Below, in pieces: positions 14,804 to 24,688 of a stretch of 28,005 bases of DNA (the stretch's first letter is position 1; the number at the start of each line of letters is the position of its first letter). Source of the stretch: JARRRD01 sp046706685 (GTDB lineage: Bacteria; Nitrospirota; Thermodesulfovibrionia; Thermodesulfovibrionales; UBA6898); the NCBI GenBank assembly GCA_046706685.1, contig JBJKPE010000117.1, forward strand, positions 1-28,005. Direction: 5' to 3'. The notes under the pieces were generated by a model that had not been told where the DNA came from, did not search any database, and saw nothing but the letters and a program-made list of their open reading frames with translations. Position numbers and translations under genes: made by a program.

Positions 14804-17800
14804 ATGGCCGACGGAAGACAGGCGCTTATCAGGGGATGCACTGGCTCAAATGAAGCATATTCTGATCTTATTTGGCATAACAAGTGTCAAAAAATGTCAT
14901 TGCCGTCAGGCCGTTGCTGCTTTAATTTGCTTCCCCATGCCTTCATGATCTTCTTTATCTCTCTCATTCTTGCCGCCATACTGCCCGTTAAAGCAGAGGC
15001 CAATGTCCTTGGCTTTGTGCCGTACTGGAACGGCGGAGCGCTCGGTGGGAATTATGGTCCGAACTTCTCTCCGGTCCCATGGCCGGCCGACAGTTCATGG
15101 ATGGCCTATACCTGGGAAAATGCCTCGATCAATGATCCCCGCGTTCTTGACCCTTCCAATGGCGGGACCAGGCCACAGAACTACGTCAACGTCAGTTCAG
15201 GCTGCCCCGACCAATCACTCCCAAGTATATATATTGATTATGATCCGGCCTATCAGATGTTTTACTTCAGGTGGAGGGTCGAGCAGATACCTAATACTTA
15301 CGCTATCGGTCCGGCACCGAGCGCCTTCAGCGATGTGGACCCATGGAAGGCCGCGCAGTGGACTGTGATGCTCGATACCGACGGCGACGGATACAGGGAA
15401 TTCGCTATGCAGCTTGACGGCTCGACCGGCATGCCGGCTTATCCGGTGGACATCCTGCGCACGGTATACAGCAATACGCTGAGCCAGAATATGGACCCCC
15501 ACGACAGGGACATCTTTGAACTGTGGCATAATCCGGCGGCGTTCGTAAATGACGGAACGGCTCCCGGACCATCGGGCCTGATCCTCAATTTTCACGATTC
15601 CAATTCTCCCGACGCTTATTGGCCGAACGGTTCGGCCGAGACTACCTGGGACTACGGCACGACACGCTCTATTGATATTACTAATTACGATCCTCTGGAT
15701 ACCAGGTCCACGCCGGTGACTTGTGGATCGGTCAACGAAAACGAATACTTTGTCGACTACGAGATCCCCCTTGCGATGATGAGCAACGGAACTTACAATT
15801 TTGACTGCACGAACCCGACAGGGCTTTTCTTTGCGACCGCCAACAGCCTCACGAATCCCTTCCAGAAGGATGTGGTCTCCGGCGGAAGCCTCCTTGCCAC
15901 GCCGGACGCCTGCGTGCCCTTCGGTGATCTGGTGGTATTGTGCGGTGCGAACGGTCCTACCATTATTCCTCAGCCTGTCGTTGACTGGGTCACAACCAGT
16001 TCCTCCGGCTGCGCAACGGACCTTACCGCGCAGGTGAGGGGCGCTATTACCAATACCGCCTGCAACACAAATATCACTGCGGCGAACTTCTATTACTACT
16101 ACGATGCGAACGGCAACGGCCTGGCTGATGACGGTTCGTCCTGGGTCCTCATCGGGCCGGGAACACAGTCGGCGACCGACCTCAGGCAGTGGACATATTC
16201 ATGGAACACTGCCGGGAGCGGCCTTCAGGCAGGCAGTTATCTGATCGGCATAGAGGCGACCAATAACATCGGCTACCACACCTGGAGTTTTCTGCAGTCT
16301 GTCCAGGCGGGCGACACTTTGCCTGACGGCTCTACGGCGTCGTCCACGGACAAGGTAAACCCTGACCCCACGCCTGGAATCGTCTACGGCTCCAGCCTTT
16401 TAAACAGTTCCTGCGGGGAGACGGTAGTCATCGATAAGACCGCGACGCCCAGTCGGGTGGCAACAGGACAAAATGTCCAGTTCACGGTTACGGTGCGCAA
16501 TAATACGAGCAATACCTTGCAGGTAAACAGCGTCACGGATTATTTGCCGACGGTGGCCGGCTCTTCACCGGCACAATATTTTACATACGTCAGCACCAAT
16601 GGGGGCACCCTCGCTCCGGGGACGCCTGCGGTGTCGACAAATAGCGTCACATGGACCTTTTCCCCTGCTAAGACTATTTCCGCCGGAGGGACAGGCACGA
16701 TCATCTTTACCGCTCAGGCCCCGAACACGGCCGGGACGTATGAAAACACATGCGGTTCCAATGTTAATGTGGCATCATGGGGGAAGACGACGAACATATC
16801 CTGTAATTATGTGCAGATCGGCGTGGGAGCGCCTGACCTGACGATTGCAAAGAGCGCGAGTGTCGCGACCCAGGCACCGGGCGGCAACATCACCTACACC
16901 ATTACCTACTCGAACAACTCTCCGGCAAATATAACCGGGGCGTATATAACGGACGTCCTCCCTTCGGGGCTCACCTTTGTTTCCGCCTCGAACGGCGGCA
17001 CTTACAACGCGACGACGAAGACGATCACCTGGAACATCGGTAATCTGCAATCGGATTCCGGCCCGTTCACCGTATCCTTTACAGCCCAGGTGACCAGCCC
17101 GTATCCGCAACTCGCGCCGACTAAATTGCTGAACACCGCAACGATCTACTCCAACGAGACAGCGCCGAAGAACGCTAACGTAACGGTTATCGTGACCGGC
17201 GTGGCCGCGCCTCTTCTTACCATTCAGAAGAAGGGCGACAAGATATTTATAGACCCCACGATACAGCAGGGGACGGCAGCGAACGTGACCTACACGATCG
17301 CTTTTTCCAATGTCGGCGATGCGAGCGCAGCAGGCACCACCATTACCGATCCGATCCCTGTGGGCTGGACTTACGTGTCCTCGGCCGCGGGAACAAACTG
17401 CCCGGCGGGCACGACATCGGGCAATCCTGTTACGTCGGTGACATGGAACATCGGGACCCTTGCTCCAAATGTATCGGGTATCTGCAATCTGGTGCTCAGG
17501 GCACTGGATTCCCAGTCTCAACCTTATGTTGGGGATAACCCGTCGACGAATACGGCGTCGATCCAGGCGACTAATTTTGCACCGCCGGTTTCCAGCAGCT
17601 ACTCGGTGGGTCTGACGGGATCAACCATGACCTGTCCGGGCCAGACGTATTATTACCATAATCAATATCTGAACGTCGGGTATGATGGAAGCCAGGAGAT
17701 CGCCAATACGAGTGCGCCCGGCAGCGGGCTCTCTGCTCAACATCATGTTTACCTCACATCGAACGGCTGTTCGTCCCCGACGAATCCCCTGACGATGGTA

Positions 17801-20800
17801 GCCGCTTTTTATCAGGACCCGCCGCTCGTAAACAACGGCTCGTCAACGCCCCTCACGGCTCAATGGTATACCGAAAAGACAAACGGTAATCCTACGACCA
17901 TGTACGCCTCCGTCTATGACTACGACCCTGTGTCCGGCGCAAAGACGCTTCTTGGACAGGGGACCGTGAATTATACCGGAGCCGATCAGACGCCCCAGCT
18001 GAACCAGATGACCGTCACGCCGACGAGCTCTCCCCAGGCGGGTCATCGTCTTTACTGGACATTTGAGGCATGTACCAATGCTAATAATCAGATCCTTGAT
18101 CTGACCTATTATTATGACGGCATTTTTACTACGTCCAATGGGAAACAGGTCCCGACGCCGAGCCATTTCTGTTACCAGGGAACGTCGGTGGTCATGAACA
18201 AGACTGTCGACAAGATAAGCGCGCTGCCGGGCGATACCCTGACTTACAGCATCAATTTCGGCAACAACGGCGGCTCGGATGTGACGGGCGCGCAGATTAC
18301 AGATACCCTGCCCGTCGGAGTGACTTTTGCCACTGCGTCGCTCAACGGGGGTCCGACGAGTCCAGGCCCGTGCACGCAATCCGGACAGGTGCTGACCTGT
18401 CCGGTCAGATCGAATGACAACCCCACGATGGGAACGATAACCGCCGGCCAGCAGGGAACCCTCGTGGTCACCGTGACGGTGCAGAATCCATTCCCGTCAG
18501 GAATATACACGCTGGTTAATACCTCGCAGCTCACGACCAACCAGACCCAGCCGATAACCAGTTCGGCGACTACGGCTGTCGCGACGAACGTGGCGATCAT
18601 GAAGTCTGTCGACAAAAGCATCCTCTATCCAGGGGATACAGCAACATACACTCTCAAGATTCTGAACAGCTCCGGGTCTGCCACAACGGTGAACGTTACC
18701 GATGCTCTTCCTATCGACACCTACTATTCATATGTCAACGGGTCTGCCACAAACGGCGGCGTATACAATTCCGGTACGATCACTTGGACCAATTTGTCGG
18801 TCCCGGCCTATTCTTCCGTGAGCCTCACCTTCCAGATGAGCGTATCGTTAACGGGAGTGCCTTTGGGGACGACTTATAAGGACAACACCGGTATCGTAAC
18901 GTATGGCTCACAACAGTACAGCAACACGGTGAGGGTGACGATCCTGAACGGGCCGAATCTTAATATAACCAAGACCGTATCCCCTGTCGGGCCTGTGGCT
19001 GCTGGGGCGAATGTGACCTGGTCGATGACGGTTACAAACGTCGGGTCTCAAGATGCCCTGGGAGTGATTGTCACCGACCCGGTTCCGGCTTATATGTCAT
19101 ATAAGAAGGGAGCTATTGTCTATCAGGCGACCGGCCAGACGGACGCCAATGACGGCGATAACGCCTATTTCGATGCGGTCCTAAACAGGATCGTATACGC
19201 CATCGGCACGCTGCCTGGCAAAGCGACGAGGACGATGAGCTTCAATGTTACCGTCAACAAACCCATGCCTGCCGGCACCACGGCGGTGACAAACACGGCC
19301 ACGGCTTCTTCGAGCAACACGGCCACGAAACAGGCGTCTGCATCAATCAACGTGACGGATACTCCGGCCTTCATCCTGGACAAGTCTGCCCCATCCCTTG
19401 TTGCTTACGGAAACCCGTTCCCGACGTTCATTTACTCTTTCTACTACAAGAATACGGGCGGATCGAACGCGACGAATGTTGTGGTGACCGATGTCCTTCC
19501 CGCGGGTCTTGGTTTCATATCCGCCGATAACGGCGGCGCCTTTAACGCGGGCACGAGAACTGTTACCTGGAGCCTCGGCACGCTCGCTCCGGGCGCGGAG
19601 GGCGCCCTTCATCTGACGGTGCAACCGTCGGCGTGCGGTACGTATAACAATACCGCCACTATCGCCTCGACAGAAATTCCGGGAGGCGTGGTATCGAACA
19701 GCAGCACGCCGATTTCGACGGCTGTCTGCGCCCTTGTCCCGGACAAGAGCACGAGCACGCCGAATGTGACGAACTCGACCACCGGCACCACGGCAACGTA
19801 CACTCTCACTGTGAACAATCCCGCTGCAACGCCGGCAACAGGTGTTCAGGTAACCGACAATTTTGCGTCCGGATTCACGTATGCTAGTACGACGTCTATG
19901 ACTCTGACCGGCACAGGAAGTCAAAGAACTGCGACGGTCGATCCTGCTGCGGGCGCCAATCACCCGACGTGGGGCACCTGGACTATCGGACCTCAAGGTG
20001 TGCTGTCGATACAGTTTGTTGCCAATGTGGACGGATCGGTGCCGGCGGGCACGTACCAGAACAACGTGTCGTGTATTAGCACCAACGCAAACTGCCTTGT
20101 CTTTGACGAACTGTCGACGACTGCCGAGGACGTTACGGTAGCCGTGCCTGTGGATATCTCTGTCGTAAAGACCGTGGACAACGCGGCGCCTTCGGGTACC
20201 GGAGCCGGTGCGGAGTTCGTTTACACTATAACTCTTACAAATGTGGGGACGAACCATGCTTTTAAGGTGAACCTCAGTGATCTTTTGCCCTCTGAAGTGA
20301 CATATGTATCGAACAGTCCGAGTCAGGGTGCTTACGATAACAATACGGGCGTATGGAATGTCGGGAGAATCGACAGGGGTGCGACTGCGACACTTACCAT
20401 CAATGCTTATCCGAACGACGGTACCGGCGGCACGGCAATCCAGAACTGCGCAACGCTTAGCGGCGCGGTCCCCGCGGACGTCAACCCTTCGAATGATCAG
20501 AGTTGCACTACAGTTACCCCAACGGAGGTCTCCCTTGCCGGGTTCGATGCCTATGTCCAGGGGGGCAAGGTTGTGGTTGAATGGGAAACGATCTCCGAAC
20601 GTAATACCGTCGGCTTTTATCTTTACCGGTATGACCCAAATACCCGCGGGTATGTTAAAGTGGACAAGCAGCTCCTTCCGGGTTTTCTTACCTCCGGGGC
20701 GGGTGGTACATACCGGCTGATTGATCAGTCGGCCGTTCCCTCCGGGAAGCAGCTTTATAAGCTTGTGGAAGTCCAGAACAAGGGCGGCAGCCTGGTTTAC

Positions 20801-23110
20801 GGACCGTTCACTGTGGACCTCGGCGGCAGTAGCGCCGGGGATATCGTGAAGAGGTTTGCCTCAGACGGCACCCTGGAGATAACGATCAAGGGAGACGTGG
20901 CAACAAAGGTCCGCAATGCGGCCTCCCCGCCGGATTCCGACTTTCTGCAGGTGACGGACACCTTCAGCAGAAAGGTCCGCGGAATATCTGCCACCGCCGC
21001 CTCAAGGCTTGCAACTGCGAAGCAGGAACAGGCTAATGCGAGGGCGCTGAAGCAGACCCGAAAAGGCTCGGCACTTAAGATAGCGGTCCCCGGCGACGGC
21101 GTCTATTACCTTGATGCCTCCGATATCTCGGCCAAACTCAATATGCCTTTGCAGTCGGTGGAACAACTGATCAAGACCGGCAACCTCGCCTTGAGCTGCA
21201 TCGACGGGCAGGTTTCTTATGCACCCTCAAATGGCGGTGCCGGGCTCTTCTTCTTCGGCAAGGGGATCAACAACGTTTATACTGATGAGAACATCTATTG
21301 GCTGAATGCCGCGAAAGGATCTCTGATGGATTCCGTTAACGGCAGCAAGGCGGTTCTTTCGGGCGGTGTGCAGGACTCTTTTACGGATACTCTGCACCTG
21401 GAGCAGGATCTCATGCCTGCCCCCGGCCTTACCACCGACCCTGATTCCGATTACTGGTTCTGGGATTATGTAATGGCAGACACGCCGGGACTTGATACGA
21501 AAGACTTCAACTTCAAGGCATACTCTGTCTCCACCGCCGCCCATACGGCCACCGTAACGGTGCGGCTATACGGAATAACGTCGACGGGCGTAAACCCCGA
21601 GCACCATGCGGTTATAAGTATGAACGGAGTAAACATTGCCGAGGGAAGATGGAGCGGTATCAACCCTTACTCGGTTGTCGCGAACATAGACCAAAGTTTG
21701 ATCAGGGAGGGTGATAATGTCCTTGAGGTAAAGGCCGTTCTCGACTCGAACGTGCCGTACAGCCTGTTCATGATCGATTCCTTCGACGTGACGTACGCGA
21801 GGCGGTATGAGGCGGTTAACGACTACCTCCGCTTCAAGGCCGGGGGAAACTCGCCTATAACGGTGGGAGGGTTCTCGACATCCTCGATAACGGTCTTTAA
21901 CATTACAGACCCCCTGAACCCGGAGGTGGTGGCTCCCGCGTCGACAGGCGGCCAGGCCGGGAATTACTCGGTGACGTTTTATCCGGACACCGCCAATGCC
22001 GTGTATGCCGCCTTTACTCCTGCTGCGGTCATGACCGGGAAAACAGTAGCCGCTCTGCCTTCGGTGGATTTGAAGCGCAGGAAGAAGGCTGCCGACTATG
22101 TTGTGATTGCGCCTGAAGAGCTCAAGGACGCGGCTCAGATGCTCGCCGATTACAGGCAGAGCAAAACGATGACGACGATGGTGGTTTCGCTCGAAAGTAT
22201 CATGGACGAGTTCAACTACGGGATGTACGATCCGGGAGCAATAAAGAGTTTCCTCCAATATGCTTATAATAATTGGAAGAAAAAGCCGTCGTACGCCGTG
22301 CTTGTCGGTGCCGGAACATATGACTACAAGAACGTAATGGGCTTCGGAGGGAACCTGATCCCTCCGCTTATGGTCGGTACGCCGTGGGGGTTGGTGCCTT
22401 CGGACAACGTTCTCGGGGATTTCAACGGGGACAATGTCCCGGAGATCGTCGTCGGCAGGATTCCCGTGGTGTCAAATGACGAAATGCAGACTGTCCTGGA
22501 TAAGATCAAGTCCTTCGAAGGGAATAGAATTGACGGGATCATGATGCTTGCAGACAGCCCGGATGGCGCCGGTAATTTCCCGGCGGACAGCAGCGATATA
22601 GCTCAAATATTCGCCGCCCATCCAGTGGAGGAGATATACCTTCCCGATCAGCAGCTCGATCAGACAAGAAGTCTTCTTTTCGACGGTTTGAATCGCGGCA
22701 CTGAGTTTGTGAATTATATGGGACATGCAGGCATTGACCAGTTGACGCAGAATGGACTCCTGACTGTGGACGATGTTGCCGGTCTGAGCAACAGGCAGTA
22801 CCCAGTGTTCACTGCTCTTACCTGCATGGTGGGCCAATATGCTTTCCCCGGGTTTGAATCACTGACCGACGCCCTTATTGTAAAGAGCGGGGGAGGGATC
22901 GTCTCGGCGTGGGCGCCATCAGGCTTCTCACTGAACGCCGATGCTAAAATCCTCGGGCAGGGCTTTTACACCGCAGCCTTCCGGCCCGGCGTGCTTACTC
23001 TTGGAGACGCGGTGATCAAGGCGATGGCGGGCTACCGGGCTCAGGGCAGGCCATCGTTTATACTCAACAGCTTTAATATTATCGGAGACCCGGCGCTCAG
23101 GATAAAATGA
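14804..23110 (+). CDS. Giant exported DUF11-repeat protein with C-terminal gingipain-like C25 cysteine protease
   Basis: The 2768-residue protein (start 14804, chosen from promoter and ribosome site) has a long N-region and a signal segment MIFFISLILAAILPVKAEA (48-66). Residues about 67-400 form a secreted domain with a Ca-type loop DTDGDGYREF. Nine DUF11-type Ig-like repeats lie at about 540-1910; typical starts are LTIAKSASV, VVMNKTVDK and ISVVKTVDN, each followed by TDxLPxG-type strands. A Cys-containing non-repeat segment lies between repeats 3 and 4 (about 936-1127). An Fn3-like module follows at 1907-2010 (VVVEWETISERNTVGFYLYR), then a prodomain-like region and a peptidase C25 domain (about 2430-2768). 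Catalytic His2641 in NYMGHAG and Cys2674 in LTCMVGQYA are 33 residues apart, the same spacing as His211/Cys244 of RgpB. No C-terminal sorting signal is seen. The stop overlaps the PqqD-like gene (ATGA). Confidence 0.85.
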   Translation: MADGRQALIRGCTGSNEAYSDLIWHNKCQKMSLPSGRCCFNLLPHAFMIFFISLILAAILPVKAEANVLGFVPYWNGGALGGNYGPNFSPVPWPADSSWMAYTWENASINDPRVLDPSNGGTRPQNYVNVSSGCPDQSLPSIYIDYDPAYQMFYFRWRVEQIPNTYAIGPAPSAFSDVDPWKAAQWTVMLDTDGDGYREFAMQLDGSTGMPAYPVDILRTVYSNTLSQNMDPHDRDIFELWHNPAAFVNDGTAPGPSGLILNFHDSNSPDAYWPNGSAETTWDYGTTRSIDITNYDPLDTRSTPVTCGSVNENEYFVDYEIPLAMMSNGTYNFDCTNPTGLFFATANSLTNPFQKDVVSGGSLLATPDACVPFGDLVVLCGANGPTIIPQPVVDWVTTSSSGCATDLTAQVRGAITNTACNTNITAANFYYYYDANGNGLADDGSSWVLIGPGTQSATDLRQWTYSWNTAGSGLQAGSYLIGIEATNNIGYHTWSFLQSVQAGDTLPDGSTASSTDKVNPDPTPGIVYGSSLLNSSCGETVVIDKTATPSRVATGQNVQFTVTVRNNTSNTLQVNSVTDYLPTVAGSSPAQYFTYVSTNGGTLAPGTPAVSTNSVTWTFSPAKTISAGGTGTIIFTAQAPNTAGTYENTCGSNVNVASWGKTTNISCNYVQIGVGAPDLTIAKSASVATQAPGGNITYTITYSNNSPANITGAYITDVLPSGLTFVSASNGGTYNATTKTITWNIGNLQSDSGPFTVSFTAQVTSPYPQLAPTKLLNTATIYSNETAPKNANVTVIVTGVAAPLLTIQKKGDKIFIDPTIQQGTAANVTYTIAFSNVGDASAAGTTITDPIPVGWTYVSSAAGTNCPAGTTSGNPVTSVTWNIGTLAPNVSGICNLVLRALDSQSQPYVGDNPSTNTASIQATNFAPPVSSSYSVGLTGSTMTCPGQTYYYHNQYLNVGYDGSQEIANTSAPGSGLSAQHHVYLTSNGCSSPTNPLTMVAAFYQDPPLVNNGSSTPLTAQWYTEKTNGNPTTMYASVYDYDPVSGAKTLLGQGTVNYTGADQTPQLNQMTVTPTSSPQAGHRLYWTFEACTNANNQILDLTYYYDGIFTTSNGKQVPTPSHFCYQGTSVVMNKTVDKISALPGDTLTYSINFGNNGGSDVTGAQITDTLPVGVTFATASLNGGPTSPGPCTQSGQVLTCPVRSNDNPTMGTITAGQQGTLVVTVTVQNPFPSGIYTLVNTSQLTTNQTQPITSSATTAVATNVAIMKSVDKSILYPGDTATYTLKILNSSGSATTVNVTDALPIDTYYSYVNGSATNGGVYNSGTITWTNLSVPAYSSVSLTFQMSVSLTGVPLGTTYKDNTGIVTYGSQQYSNTVRVTILNGPNLNITKTVSPVGPVAAGANVTWSMTVTNVGSQDALGVIVTDPVPAYMSYKKGAIVYQATGQTDANDGDNAYFDAVLNRIVYAIGTLPGKATRTMSFNVTVNKPMPAGTTAVTNTATASSSNTATKQASASINVTDTPAFILDKSAPSLVAYGNPFPTFIYSFYYKNTGGSNATNVVVTDVLPAGLGFISADNGGAFNAGTRTVTWSLGTLAPGAEGALHLTVQPSACGTYNNTATIASTEIPGGVVSNSSTPISTAVCALVPDKSTSTPNVTNSTTGTTATYTLTVNNPAATPATGVQVTDNFASGFTYASTTSMTLTGTGSQRTATVDPAAGANHPTWGTWTIGPQGVLSIQFVANVDGSVPAGTYQNNVSCISTNANCLVFDELSTTAEDVTVAVPVDISVVKTVDNAAPSGTGAGAEFVYTITLTNVGTNHAFKVNLSDLLPSEVTYVSNSPSQGAYDNNTGVWNVGRIDRGATATLTINAYPNDGTGGTAIQNCATLSGAVPADVNPSNDQSCTTVTPTEVSLAGFDAYVQGGKVVVEWETISERNTVGFYLYRYDPNTRGYVKVDKQLLPGFLTSGAGGTYRLIDQSAVPSGKQLYKLVEVQNKGGSLVYGPFTVDLGGSSAGDIVKRFASDGTLEITIKGDVATKVRNAASPPDSDFLQVTDTFSRKVRGISATAASRLATAKQEQANARALKQTRKGSALKIAVPGDGVYYLDASDISAKLNMPLQSVEQLIKTGNLALSCIDGQVSYAPSNGGAGLFFFGKGINNVYTDENIYWLNAAKGSLMDSVNGSKAVLSGGVQDSFTDTLHLEQDLMPAPGLTTDPDSDYWFWDYVMADTPGLDTKDFNFKAYSVSTAAHTATVTVRLYGITSTGVNPEHHAVISMNGVNIAEGRWSGINPYSVVANIDQSLIREGDNVLEVKAVLDSNVPYSLFMIDSFDVTYARRYEAVNDYLRFKAGGNSPITVGGFSTSSITVFNITDPLNPEVVAPASTGGQAGNYSVTFYPDTANAVYAAFTPAAVMTGKTVAALPSVDLKRRKKAADYVVIAPEELKDAAQMLADYRQSKTMTTMVVSLESIMDEFNYGMYDPGAIKSFLQYAYNNWKKKPSYAVLVGAGTYDYKNVMGFGGNLIPPLMVGTPWGLVPSDNVLGDFNGDNVPEIVVGRIPVVSNDEMQTVLDKIKSFEGNRIDGIMMLADSPDGAGNFPADSSDIAQIFAAHPVEEIYLPDQQLDQTRSLLFDGLNRGTEFVNYMGHAGIDQLTQNGLLTVDDVAGLSNRQYPVFTALTCMVGQYAFPGFESLTDALIVKSGGGIVSAWAPSGFSLNADAKILGQGFYTAAFRPGVLTLGDAVIKAMAGYRAQGRPSFILNSFNIIGDPALRIK

Positions 23111-23415
23111 TGAGTCTGGATGAAAAGGTACTGAAAAGCGAATTCAGAAAGCGGGGCGAGATCGTCTCAAGAGAAATAGCAGGTGAGACCATCCTTGTGC
23201 CGATAAAAGGAAAGCTTGCCGACATGCAGCAGATTTTTTCGCTTAATTCCGTCGCGGCGTATATCTGGCGACGTCTTGATGAAAGAAGCGATCTTGATTC
23301 GATAGCTGTCGAACTACTCGACCGTTTTGATGTCGGCCGGGAAGAAGCCGAAAGGGATGTCCGTGACTTTATGGAAGAACTCTTGAAGGCTGGTCTCATA
23401 GAGGTCGTTGAGTGA
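23107..23415 (+). CDS. PqqD-like peptide chaperone (RiPP recognition element)
   Basis: The 102-residue protein matches PqqD-type RiPP recognition elements. It has an N-terminal beta-strand region (SREIAGETILVPIKGKL), then the characteristic IFSLNSVAAYIWRRLDERSD followed by helical AEVELLDRF-like and DVRDFMEELLKAGLIE segments. In known systems such proteins form a winged-helix fold that binds the leader of the precursor and presents it to the radical SAM enzyme. The ATG overlaps the protease stop codon by four bases, and its own TGA overlaps the radical SAM start, so translation is probably coupled on both sides. A second ATG at 23110 is equally possible as start. Confidence 0.88.
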   Translation: MMSLDEKVLKSEFRKRGEIVSREIAGETILVPIKGKLADMQQIFSLNSVAAYIWRRLDERSDLDSIAVELLDRFDVGREEAERDVRDFMEELLKAGLIEVVE

Positions 23416-24491
23416 TGGTCGAATGCCTGTCTTCTGTAAATGGAACTGAGTATTTCACTGAATTCTGCCGGAAGGTGAACCGGCTGAGGGTCCCCGTATC
23501 CGGGGCTCTCGAATTTACTCAGCGCTGCAATCTAAGGTGTGTCCATTGCTATCTCGGCTCTGCCAGATACGGCAAAAATCAAGTGCGAAGTGAAATGGAT
23601 ACCCGGAAGGTCTTGTCGGTGCTTGATGAGATCAGAGATGCCGGATGCCTTTATCTGCTTATAACCGGAGGGGAACCTCTTTTGAGGCCGGATTTCGGAG
23701 AAGTCTATGAACGGGCCAAAAATAACGGGATGATAGTGACCGTATTTACAAACGGAACGCTGATCGACCGGAAAGTGACGGATCTTTTTGCCGACCTGCC
23801 CCCGCACGTCGTCGAGATAAGCCTCTACGGTTCAACTCGGGAGACGTATGAAAGTGTGACCGGAGTTCCCGGATCATTTCGTGCTTGTCTGAATGGGATA
23901 GAGGAGCTTTTGAAAACAGGGATAAGTCTTACAATAAAGACGATCCTGATGTCCGTGAACAGTCATGAATTCTACGATATAGAGCGTATTGCAAAATCTT
24001 ATGGCGTCAAATTTCGGTTCGATGCGGCCATTTTCCCCCGTTTCGACGGTGACATGTCCCCGCTTTCTCTTAGGGTCCCCGTTGATGATGTCCTGGATAA
24101 GGAACTGTCTGACGAAAGCAGGTTTGCCGAATGGAAGAACGTCGTGGGCAGACATGGAGACGTGAAGTTAAGCGACACATTATACAGCTGCGGCGCCGGC
24201 GTCACGAACTTCCATGTGGACCCGGAAGGATTCCTTATGCCTTGCCTGATGGTCAAGCACTTCAGGCATGATTTGCTCGCCGGGAGTTTTGCCGAAGGCT
24301 GGGGAAAAATGGCCCGGTTGAGTGCACTGAAGGCTAAACCCGAGCGCCACTGCAGTGATTGCAGTGCGGTAATCCTTTGCGGTTATTGCCCTGCCTTTTT
24401 TATGATAGAGAACGGCGATGAAAATCTTCACTCCGATTACCTATGTGATCTCGGAAAAGGGAGATATTCAGCTGTTTGTAGTTCCAGGTAA
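23415..24491 (+). CDS. Radical SAM/SPASM peptide maturase
   Basis: The 358-residue enzyme has the radical SAM cluster motif CNLRCVHC (Cys38, Cys42, Cys45), the GGEP motif (ITGGEPLLRPDF) for SAM binding, and a C-terminal SPASM domain. The SPASM cysteines include Cys259 and Cys277 (C-x12-G-x4-C) and the run Cys313, Cys316, Cys322, Cys325 (C-x2-C-x5-C-x2-C), then Cys344. SPASM enzymes next to a PqqD protein usually modify a ribosomal peptide, making thioether or C-C crosslinks. The nearest candidate substrate is the 52-residue Cys peptide starting 19 bases downstream. GTG 23412 is an alternative start; ATG 23415 overlaps the PqqD stop by one base. Cytoplasmic. Confidence 0.92.
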   Translation: MVECLSSVNGTEYFTEFCRKVNRLRVPVSGALEFTQRCNLRCVHCYLGSARYGKNQVRSEMDTRKVLSVLDEIRDAGCLYLLITGGEPLLRPDFGEVYERAKNNGMIVTVFTNGTLIDRKVTDLFADLPPHVVEISLYGSTRETYESVTGVPGSFRACLNGIEELLKTGISLTIKTILMSVNSHEFYDIERIAKSYGVKFRFDAAIFPRFDGDMSPLSLRVPVDDVLDKELSDESRFAEWKNVVGRHGDVKLSDTLYSCGAGVTNFHVDPEGFLMPCLMVKHFRHDLLAGSFAEGWGKMARLSALKAKPERHCSDCSAVILCGYCPAFFMIENGDENLHSDYLCDLGKGRYSAVCSSR

Positions 24492-24510
24492 TCTTTTTGG
24501 GAGGTGCTTA

Positions 24511-24669
24511 ATGGAACGAGAAAAAAAACAAATATACGAAAAACCCGTCCTGAGGGTAATAGAACTCGCGGCGGAGGAGACATTGAGTATCGGTTGCAAG
24601 TCGAACATAGCCCCCGGACGTTCCGTGCCCACCTGTGCTGTGACGAACTGTGCCGGAACCGGCTCCTGA
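24511..24669 (+). CDS. Putative RiPP precursor peptide (52 residues, three Cys)
   Basis: The leader-like N-terminal half reads MEREKKQIYEKPVLRVIELA. The YEKPxL...EL...EE pattern resembles leaders of PqqD-partnered radical SAM peptides as I remember them. The C-terminal half is Gly/Ala/Ser/Thr-rich with Cys29, Cys42 and Cys47 and ends CAVTNCAGTGS. Residues before the cysteines fit a boundary near Leu25-Gly28. The start at 24511 is supported by GGGAGGTG at 24498-24505, five to six bases away; a longer in-frame extension into the radical SAM gene has no ribosome site. No signal peptide. The last residue is Ser, of interest because a kinase-like gene follows. Modification type, final product and export are unknown. 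Confidence 0.72.
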   Translation: MEREKKQIYEKPVLRVIELAAEETLSIGCKSNIAPGRSVPTCAVTNCAGTGS

Positions 24670-24688
24670 TAATATCGGAGGAGTGGGG

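Noticed and set aside
19343..20257. A 304-codon minus-strand open frame inside the DUF11 repeats (also 16775-17521 and 17843-18379 minus)
   Set aside because: The product is rich in Arg, His and Gly with no domain; it mirrors the codon bias of the plus-strand repeats, whose domain structure is clear.
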